A stretch of DNA of 26,475 nt from a virus. The DNA is taken from the IMG/VR virus record IMGVR_UViG_3300005664_000066, positions 1 through 26,475 of that record. One strand, 5' to 3'. This document shows, in pieces, positions 21,871-26,475 of this stretch; positions within the stretch are counted from its first letter, which is position 1, and every line of letters starts with the position of its first letter. The translations under genes and the position numbers were made by a program. The notes below the pieces were generated by a model. That model saw only the letters and a program-made list of their open reading frames with translations. It searched no databases and had not been told where the DNA came from.

Positions 21871-22046
21871 CCGCTGAACATTATAAATGGTTAGACAACG
21901 TGGCTTTTCTAAACCATATGCGAGAAACGCAAAACGAATTGAGGTCAACCGCCGCGCAAAATCAGCATGACGATGAGGCACAAACATACTGGAACGAGTT
22001 ACTAGACGAACTGACCCGTAGGGGTTTCAACCTAGGAGATTTGTAA
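21867..22046 (+). CDS. 59-aa hypothetical protein with TTG start
   Basis: TTG at 21867 overlaps the previous TGA, and GAGG lies about eight bases upstream. The product begins MTAEHYKWLDNVAFLNHMRE and is charged and helical (AQTYWNELLDELTRRGFNLG). Its stop overlaps the next ATG (TAATG). No family was recognised. Confidence 0.5.
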   Translation: MTAEHYKWLDNVAFLNHMRETQNELRSTAAQNQHDDEAQTYWNELLDELTRRGFNLGDL

Positions 22047-22315
22047 TGACAATGAAAGCTGACCCAAACTTTTGCCCTTTGCCGATTAGCGCCGCCATTG
22101 ACCGTTTTGTTCGTGACCGCTTGCGACCCGGCGGGTTTGTCAACGCCATTTTGGAAAATGATTTGCTCGGCGCAATCAACGCGGCTGATAGTGCCAACCT
22201 ATTTTTGATTCCTCATATCGTTGCCTATATGGCTGAACATGTTCCAGCCAGCGCGAGAGGTTCAGCCGCTGAGGTTGAGGGTTGGCTGAAAGGCGGCAAC
22301 AATGGCGCAAATTGA
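22046..22315 (+). CDS. Conserved small phage protein
   Basis: This 89-residue protein starts MTMKADPNFCPLPISAAIDR, with GGAG upstream. The segment FVNAILENDLLGAINAADSA and the ending HVPASARGSAAEVEGWLKGG match a recurrent small phage family (ENDL...A..AD..N...I..y....P....GS...v..W). Function is unknown. Confidence 0.6.
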   Translation: MTMKADPNFCPLPISAAIDRFVRDRLRPGGFVNAILENDLLGAINAADSANLFLIPHIVAYMAEHVPASARGSAAEVEGWLKGGNNGAN

Positions 22316-22538
22316 ACGCGAGTTGAAAACAGAATTGGTTGCCGCGCTGGCGAGCATCACCGTCGAAACCGAAAACGATTTAGAAATGAAACTGGCCGAA
22401 GCGGTCATGGCGGTCATCACTGAACGCTCTGATTCAAAGGCGTTTCAAACGGCGTGGCGCTATGTTGTGACGCGCGGTGATGAGGCTTTCAGCGCGCGAA
22501 TAATGGAACGCAACGCCAAGGTTTGTGACACGCCTTGA
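22302..22538 (+). CDS. Last gene of the rightward operon, hypothetical
   Basis: This 78-residue protein (MAQIERELKTELVAALASIT) is helical and acidic. It overlaps the preceding gene by 14 bases and stops one base before the convergent endolysin stop. A terminator follows at 22571-22603. No family was recognised. Confidence 0.55.
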   Translation: MAQIERELKTELVAALASITVETENDLEMKLAEAVMAVITERSDSKAFQTAWRYVVTRGDEAFSARIMERNAKVCDTP

Positions 22539-22539
22539 T

Positions 22540-23070
22540 TCACCAAGGCGCCAGAAACCCCTTAACCCGCAAAGACCCGTGGCCACTATGGCTTCGGGTT
22601 TTTAAATAAACCCCGTCACCTTCGCGTCCGCTATCACTGCCAGTATTTCCCTCGACAGTTTGGAACCCGGAACGCGCCACGGCAATCACAATGCCAGCGT
22701 GGCCTTGCAGCGTTCCAACGTTGTTGGCGTCAACGTGTTGCCAAATCACAATGCAACCTTCATGCGGCTTGGCTAGGCGTTGTTCAACTGGCGTTTTGTT
22801 CCATACGGTCAAGCAATGTTCTGACGCGTGAAGGCGCGCTTTCGTTTCCAAGCCCAACCCCATGGCGCCGCCGAGAGTGTCAATGTAATTGACGCAAAAC
22901 TGAACGAACGCCATACACCACGCTTCGCCGGTCGCCTTGCCGTCAACGGTTTGCTGGAACTTTTCGACGGCCCAACCCGCGTTGCGCGAAGTCTCACGAA
23001 CGCCAACCCAACGCAAGGCTTCCAGCGCCAAAGCATTACACTTGGCGCGGCTGATTTGCGGGTATGTCAT
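22540..23070 (-). CDS. CHAP-domain endolysin
   Basis: The protein has 176 residues. Catalytic-type motifs are GEAWCMAFVQFC with C52, GHAGIVIAV with H124, and TVEGNTG with E140/N142, in the order and spacing of a CHAP amidase or endopeptidase. It has no signal peptide and no separate cell-wall binding domain, so release would need a holin. CHAP enzymes cut peptidoglycan peptides or the amide bond; which one applies here is unknown. The ATG at 23070 overlaps the previous stop. The 3' end also carries the terminator for the convergent plus-strand operon. Confidence 0.82.
   Translation of the reverse strand: MTYPQISRAKCNALALEALRWVGVRETSRNAGWAVEKFQQTVDGKATGEAWCMAFVQFCVNYIDTLGGAMGLGLETKARLHASEHCLTVWNKTPVEQRLAKPHEGCIVIWQHVDANNVGTLQGHAGIVIAVARSGFQTVEGNTGSDSGREGDGVYLKTRSHSGHGSLRVKGFLAPW
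22571..22603 (+). terminator. Intrinsic terminator of the rightward operon, inside the endolysin 3' end
   Basis: AAAGACCCG (22571-22579) pairs with CGGGTTTTT (22595-22603), with an inner GCCA/TGGC stem (22582-22585 with 22589-22592) and CTA at the tip. The T-run is on the plus strand, about 33 bases after the stop at 22538. The same bases code for residues near the endolysin C-terminus on the minus strand. Confidence 0.75.
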
Positions 23071-23312
23071 GGCGGCTGGCCTTGCGTCCGAACGAGAAAG
23101 TCAATCTTGTAGTCCATAGCTGCAAGCTTGGCTTTCACGTCAGAAAGTTGCTCGGCGACATTTTCCATTTTTTCAACGCGTTGTTGAAGCGTGTCAGCCT
23201 TGGCTTGAATAGCCGCAATCCAAAGAGCGCAACCGACAACGGCAGTGACAACCGAAGCGACCATGCCCAATGGAATGCGGGTATTCAAGTCAACAACGCT
23301 TAGCATTTGCAT
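23067..23312 (-). CDS. Membrane-anchored coiled-coil protein, lysis-cassette candidate
   Basis: The protein has 81 residues from the ATG at 23312 (MQMLSVVDLNTRIPLGMVAS). One transmembrane segment (about residues 16-37) is followed by a coiled coil (LQQRVEKMENVAEQLSDVKA; KLAAMDYKIDFLV). This layout is seen in XhlA-type accessory lysis proteins and some inner-membrane spanins. It overlaps the endolysin start (ATGA), supporting a lysis role. Which one is unknown. Confidence 0.6.
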   Translation of the reverse strand: MQMLSVVDLNTRIPLGMVASVVTAVVGCALWIAAIQAKADTLQQRVEKMENVAEQLSDVKAKLAAMDYKIDFLVRTQGQPP

Positions 23313-23514
23313 CGCATTTCTTTTTGAGGTTGTCGCGCAAATCAATCAGAGGACGCTTGTCCTTGAACAATTTGTAATTAGCGTGAGCGGCTTTCAGCTT
23401 CGCTTCGGCTTCCTTGCGTTCCTCTGGCGTCAGTTCTTTGAACAACGCAATGATTTCCCGAATCAGAGAAATTAGCGCCGGACCGTATTGGAACAAAAGC
23501 AAAAGCCATTGCAT
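23290..23514 (-). CDS. Small amphipathic membrane protein, possible holin
   Basis: The protein has 74 residues from the ATG at 23514 (MQWLLLLFQYGPALISLIRE). One hydrophobic N-terminal helix is followed by a long charged helix (FKELTPEERKEAEAKLKAAH) and a basic Cys-containing end. It overlaps the next gene by 23 bases. One membrane helix with a charged tail is compatible with a class III-type holin, but no family was recognised. Confidence 0.5.
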   Translation of the reverse strand: MQWLLLLFQYGPALISLIREIIALFKELTPEERKEAEAKLKAAHANYKLFKDKRPLIDLRDNLKKKCDANAKRC

Positions 23515-23517
23515 GAT

Positions 23518-24024
23518 TTACTCCAAGGTTGAAGTTGGCGCCGATAGCAACTGACGAATCTTGGCTTTCTTTGCCGCCGACCAAACGCCGACAGAGGACC
23601 AAACCCGCTTGTGGTCTTTGTCCAAAACGATTGTTGTTGGATAGCTGGACACGCCAAGCGATTGGCCTAGCGCTTCGCCGTCACAATCGTTCAGAACCGG
23701 ACCGTCAGCGGCGTAACGCTCAATCCAGTTGGCATAGTCGGACAACTCGCAGTCAATGGAAATTTCCAAAACTTGCGCGCGGTCGCCATGCCATTCCGTC
23801 GAAAGCGCTTTGACGTTTGGTGAGTTGTCCCGGCAATACCGGCAACCGTTGAAATAGAATTCGAGGACCATTGGCTTGCCGAGGTGAGCGGCGGTGTCAT
23901 ACCGACCGCCTTGGTCAGCCATATCCTGCAACGAGAAATGAACGGGTTCAGCTTGCGCCAGGGTCACGCAACCGGCCAAACCCATGGCGATGCCAACCAA
24001 GAGAAACAAACGCGCCAGATTCAT
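23518..24024 (-). CDS. Thioredoxin-fold (TlpA-like) lipoprotein
   Basis: This 168-residue protein begins MNLARLFLLVGIAMGLAGCV. The lipobox LAGC with Cys19 predicts lipid anchoring on the outer side of the inner membrane or in the outer membrane. The mature part is thioredoxin-like: VLEFYFNGCRYCRDNSP with active site C61-R-Y-C64, then SYPTTIVLD with the cis-proline P129. Extra cysteines are C92 and C114. Such proteins exchange disulfides in the periplasm. The start overlaps the upstream gene (ATGA), putting it in one operon with the Cys-rich lipoprotein and the lysis genes. Confidence 0.82.
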   Translation of the reverse strand: MNLARLFLLVGIAMGLAGCVTLAQAEPVHFSLQDMADQGGRYDTAAHLGKPMVLEFYFNGCRYCRDNSPNVKALSTEWHGDRAQVLEISIDCELSDYANWIERYAADGPVLNDCDGEALGQSLGVSSYPTTIVLDKDHKRVWSSVGVWSAAKKAKIRQLLSAPTSTLE

Positions 24025-24212
24025 GATTTTGCCCCTTTCTGGCGCCGTTTCAGAGCGGCGCGGCCCAAGATAACGAACACCTTTGGCGATTCAGCGACCA
24101 AATCGCAAAGGCAACGCAAAACTTCCTTGACTTGTGCGATTGACAAAGGCTGTTTCATGCCTTCCTTGGCGGTCACCGCCTTTGCCAAATCGTTCAGATT
24201 GTTGATTCTCAT
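24021..24212 (-). CDS. Small helical protein, faintly HU-like
   Basis: This 63-residue protein (MRINNLNDLAKAVTAKEGMK) has its ATG overlapping the previous stop (ATGA). The block LNDLAKAV..KEG....LSIAQVKEVLRCLCDLV resembles the helical first half of HU-type proteins, which occurs alone in several phages. It ends strongly basic (LGRAALKRRQKGAKS). DNA binding is possible, not shown. Confidence 0.5.
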   Translation of the reverse strand: MRINNLNDLAKAVTAKEGMKQPLSIAQVKEVLRCLCDLVAESPKVFVILGRAALKRRQKGAKS

Positions 24213-24640
24213 AGGCAACGCAATCTGTCGCCTAGCGTCCCGTCCGGCGCTTGGCTGTATTCAATCGCGTGGCATTGCGACCAATTGACGAAAGGCTTGC
24301 AGCTTCCGCCGGGACAACCACCGCCGTCACCGCCGTCAACGTGACCGTCATTGCCGCCGTCCACGGTTCCGCCGTCATCGTCAGACTTGCAACCGCATTC
24401 ACAACCCGGTTCGCAATCGCAAGCGCCCATGGCGCAATCGTCACCGTCACAACCGTCCTCACAACAAACGGTTGGACACTCGCAATCGGTGCAAATGCAA
24501 CTGCCGTCCTCGTAACACTCGCAGGTGTTACAAATGCAACCGTCCTCAGCCGGTTCGTCCGGTTGGGCTTTGCCTTGGTTGAAGTCACCGCCGCACGAAA
24601 CAAGAAATAGCGCCGCCAAGGCGCAAAGAAACTTGTTCAT
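24209..24640 (-). CDS. Extremely cysteine-rich lipoprotein
   Basis: The protein has 143 residues from ATG at 24640, with AAAGGGG upstream. The signal peptide MNKFLCALAALFLVSC has the lipobox LVSC, Cys16. It has 23 cysteines in total, 17 of them in residues 35-84, mostly as CxC and CxxC pairs between Asp and Glu. The first part shows an imperfect repeat (GCICNTCECYEDG then SCICTDCECP). A Gly/Asp linker follows (residues 87-110), then four more cysteines. Metal binding or a disulfide-rich surface protein are the two readable options. It is encoded one coupled gene before the thioredoxin-like lipoprotein. Confidence 0.75.
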   Translation of the reverse strand: MNKFLCALAALFLVSCGGDFNQGKAQPDEPAEDGCICNTCECYEDGSCICTDCECPTVCCEDGCDGDDCAMGACDCEPGCECGCKSDDDGGTVDGGNDGHVDGGDGGGCPGGSCKPFVNWSQCHAIEYSQAPDGTLGDRLRCL

Positions 24641-24643
24641 TGC

Positions 24644-24832
24644 TCAACCCCTTTCTTTGCGATGGACCAAACGGAAAATGGTTCCGGCTTTCGGAATTTT
24701 CGTGGTAATGCGACCGCGCAAACCGTGGCGCACGTTCAGATAGTCACCGTCATCAATTGTTTCTTTGACGAACCAGCAACGGCGGAAAAAAATGTTATGT
24801 GGAGTTTTGTAGACGACGCGAACAAGTTTCAT
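24644..24832 (-). CDS. Small basic beta-rich protein
   Basis: The protein has 62 residues from ATG at 24832 (MKLVRVVYKTPHNIFFRRCW), with GGGGGG upstream inside a hairpin. It reads as a five-stranded SH3/KOW-like barrel (VRHGLRGRITTKIPKAGTIF). It is very basic at the end. Nucleic-acid or protein binding is possible. It is the first gene of the run leading to the lysis genes. Confidence 0.5.
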   Translation of the reverse strand: MKLVRVVYKTPHNIFFRRCWFVKETIDDGDYLNVRHGLRGRITTKIPKAGTIFRLVHRKERG

Positions 24833-24833
24833 A

Positions 24834-24856
24834 GTGCCCCCCGTTGAGAGGGGCAC
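24834..24856 (-). promoter_or_regulatory. Hairpin over the ribosome binding site of the 24832 gene
   Basis: GTGCCCC (24834-24840) pairs with GGGGCAC (24850-24856) around a nine-base loop. On the minus-strand RNA the second arm contains most of the GGGGGG Shine-Dalgarno and ends one base before the ATG. No T-run follows, so translation control is likelier than termination. Confidence 0.45.
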
Positions 24857-24872
24857 CACAAAAGGGTGACCC

Positions 24873-25877
24873 TCAGTTTCTCATACACTGACTAAAGCGC
24901 TGATATTTTTCGTGGCAGCTTTCTTTAGTATATGGCACCGCTGGCGAATCAACAATACACTCAGACAACTCCAAATAGAGTTGCTGGCAATCAAGAGGTT
25001 GCGGCGGCGTGGTCGGTTCAACCTCGAAAAACAATGCCGCGTCACCGGGTTCATTGGCCAAGCGGTTGCAACCTTGTTTTGACCAAGCGAAGCCGCCAAG
25101 GCCCCAACTTGTGCCCCAACTATTTGCAATCAGAAACTCATAGCCGCCGCCGCTCGGCGCCGGACGATAACCAACCAACGTGACCATATGGTTGATTGAG
25201 CGTGAGTTACAGCCGGTAATCCGACCTTCGCCGTTTGGCGAGAAAGAACCGCCAGCGGCAACGGTCACCGCCAAGGCGCCCTTGTGATAAATGGCGGCGC
25301 GTAGGTCATCGGGCGTTGGCGCCGTTGAGCTATTGGCACCAACCATGGACCAACTCACCGGCTGGCTGGCTTTCGGCTTGTTGCAAGCATACCGGCTTGA
25401 CGCGCGATAGGGGCAATCAACTTCAAGTGACTGGCCTTTCTCAACTTCATAACGCCCGTCCATAAAGCCGCCGTTGCAACCGTATGCGGTCCTGTCATTC
25501 ACAAGCGTGTCTTGTTCAGCAAGGTCAAGCGCCAGCACGTTGCCAGCTTTCAGCCAAGCTGATTCATGCGCCTTGGTGCGAGCAAATGCCCAACACGAAC
25601 CGCACGAACCTTGGTTGACGATTGGCGTTGTCAAACCGTGGTCACGCAAGTCATACGCTTCCGGCAACTGAGCAATTTCAGATTGCGTTGGCTTCCAATA
25701 TGACGCGCCAAGCGGACCGCCTTCGCGTGGTCCAAGATAGCCGGTCGCATAGCGCCGACCTTCAATGACCGTCGAAAGGTTTGGTTCTAAGGCGGCGTCA
25801 AATGGCGCGGCGTATGCCTCACCGCAAGCGACAACCGAAAATGCAAAAGCCAAAAGAAGATTTTTGAAACGGCTCAT
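24873..25877 (-). CDS. Secreted papain-family (C1A) cysteine protease with C-terminal twin CX9C motif
   Basis: The protein has 334 residues from ATG at 25877 (MSRFKNLLLAFAFSVVACGE), with GGGGGA upstream. A signal peptide ends at AYA/AP (residue 23/24); VVAC at 15-18 could instead be a lipobox. A short spacer follows, then the papain domain: YDLRDHGLTTPIVNQGSCGS with oxyanion Q89, catalytic C95 in GSCWAFA, H230 in NHMVTLVGY and N252 in ANSWGTSWG. GCNGGFMDG is also typical. The end has C297-x9-C307 and C321-x9-C331. The spacer may be too short for a full inhibitory propeptide. Likely target: host envelope or incoming proteins; unknown. Confidence 0.88.
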   Translation of the reverse strand: MSRFKNLLLAFAFSVVACGEAYAAPFDAALEPNLSTVIEGRRYATGYLGPREGGPLGASYWKPTQSEIAQLPEAYDLRDHGLTTPIVNQGSCGSCWAFARTKAHESAWLKAGNVLALDLAEQDTLVNDRTAYGCNGGFMDGRYEVEKGQSLEVDCPYRASSRYACNKPKASQPVSWSMVGANSSTAPTPDDLRAAIYHKGALAVTVAAGGSFSPNGEGRITGCNSRSINHMVTLVGYRPAPSGGGYEFLIANSWGTSWGLGGFAWSKQGCNRLANEPGDAALFFEVEPTTPPQPLDCQQLYLELSECIVDSPAVPYTKESCHEKYQRFSQCMRN

Positions 25878-25922
25878 GTTGGATATTTCCCCCGAAATTT
25901 TTGCCAAGGACACCGCTCTTGA

Positions 25923-26207
25923 TTACGCTTGCTTGAGCGTTTTGAGCGCTTCAACCGCCGCGTTCGCGTCAATCGCCAAACCGGCAAAGTCATCAATCAG
26001 CGTGTCCAACTCAGCGGCGTCAACGTCTTTCATTTCAGAAATGACTTGTTCCGCGCCTTGCACCGCCGCCATGGTTGCTTTGATTGGCGCAAGCATATGG
26101 CGAGCGTCCAGCAAATTCAGCTTGCCGTCAGCGCAAGATTTGACAACGGCAACGCAATACGAACGACCGGCGGCAATGACTTCGCGCGTTTCTTTAATCG
26201 TACTCAT
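25923..26207 (-). CDS. Small helical hypothetical protein
   Basis: The protein has 94 residues from ATG at 26207, with AGAGG eight bases upstream. It begins MSTIKETREVIAAGRSYCVA and is helical and acidic (AEQVISEMKDVDAAELDTLI; AGLAIDANAAVEALKTLKQA). It lies 45 bases upstream of the protease gene. No family was recognised; a cytoplasmic role is likely because no signal peptide is present. Confidence 0.6.
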   Translation of the reverse strand: MSTIKETREVIAAGRSYCVAVVKSCADGKLNLLDARHMLAPIKATMAAVQGAEQVISEMKDVDAAELDTLIDDFAGLAIDANAAVEALKTLKQA

Positions 26208-26257
26208 GTTTTGAACCTCTGAAAAAATTGGTTGGGAAACAGAACACAAATTCTAAA

Positions 26258-26350
26258 TCACCAAGGCGTTCCGAACAAGATGCAAAGGAAAACGAAAAAT
26301 ATAAGCGGCGCCGCCATGCCAGCGGCAACGAACGCAACAAATTCGTTCAT
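26258..26350 (-). CDS. 30-aa single-pass membrane peptide
   Basis: The ATG overlaps the preceding stop (ATGA). The product begins MNEFVAFVAAGMAAPLIFFV, continues as one hydrophobic helix and ends FGTPW. It is short, but its coupled start supports translation. Its role is unknown. Confidence 0.4.
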   Translation of the reverse strand: MNEFVAFVAAGMAAPLIFFVFLCILFGTPW

Positions 26351-26475
26351 TTCTTGGCTGAACATTTACGTTTGCGCGCTTTCGCTTCGGCGTGGAAAAA
26401 TTCGGCGCCAACCCAAAAAAATAGTGCGGTCGCCAAGCCTAGTCCGATCATGCCAAGAGGCAACGATTGACGAAC
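26347..26475 (-). CDS. Small membrane protein, possibly truncated by the right edge
   Basis: The frame is open to the window end. From the first ATG (26451) it reads MIGLGLATALFFWVGAEFFH then a basic tail (AEAKARKRKCSAKK). No ribosome binding site precedes that ATG, so the true start may be outside the window. It has one transmembrane helix with a positive cytoplasmic end. Confidence 0.45.
   Translation of the reverse strand, partial: VRQSLPLGMIGLGLATALFFWVGAEFFHAEAKARKRKCSAKK

Noticed and set aside
24251-24610. A 119-codon plus-strand open frame, Thr/Ala/Val-rich
   Set aside because: It is the complement of the Cys-rich lipoprotein gene, which has a lipobox and a strong ribosome site.
1-26475. 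tRNA genes, integrase, transposase or attachment sites
   Set aside because: No cloverleaf-like segment, recombinase motif or flanking direct repeat was found by reading both strands.

Overview
The window is part of a tailed dsDNA bacteriophage genome, most likely a siphovirus of a Gram-negative host. It has portal, both terminase subunits, capsid, scaffold, tail tube, a frameshifted tail chaperone and a tape measure gene, but no sheath or baseplate gene. Four proteins have signal peptides with lipoboxes, which fits a host with an outer membrane. Genes are short, overlap by ATGA or TAATG, and about nine start with TTG or GTG. I cannot name the host or the closest known phage from sequence alone.

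Layout. (1) 1-14695, minus strand, read right to left: two related virion-type proteins of unknown role (14695-13331), terminase small subunit, a run of small membrane, lipoprotein and zinc-type genes, terminase large subunit, portal, two related head-closure-like genes, scaffold, major capsid, decoration and connector candidates, tail tube, tail assembly chaperone with a probable -1 frameshift, and the start of the tape measure gene running off the left edge. (2) 14739-17948, minus strand: small zinc-binding and membrane proteins, two winged-helix proteins (one a replication-initiator type with five perfect 12-bp tandem repeats) and a Cro/CI-like HTH protein at the divergence point. (3) 18047-22538, plus strand: a tightly coupled early operon (Gp157-like protein, a 333-aa protein that may act in recombination, and many small unknowns), ending in an intrinsic terminator placed inside the 3' end of the convergent endolysin gene. 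(4) 22540-26475, minus strand: CHAP endolysin, two small membrane proteins (holin or lysis candidates), then an unusual block of exported proteins: a thioredoxin-like lipoprotein, an extremely cysteine-rich lipoprotein and a secreted papain-family (C1A) cysteine protease with a C-terminal twin CX9C motif. Small genes follow to the right edge.

The most unusual content is the exported thiol block next to the lysis genes, a three-element RNA switch candidate over the capsid gene ribosome binding site, a possible pseudoknot upstream of a connector-region gene, a pair of virion genes in which one is the other with a ~237-residue insertion, and strong depletion of GATC. No integrase, tRNA, CRISPR or insertion sequence was seen. 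A lytic or temperate lifestyle cannot be decided from this window.
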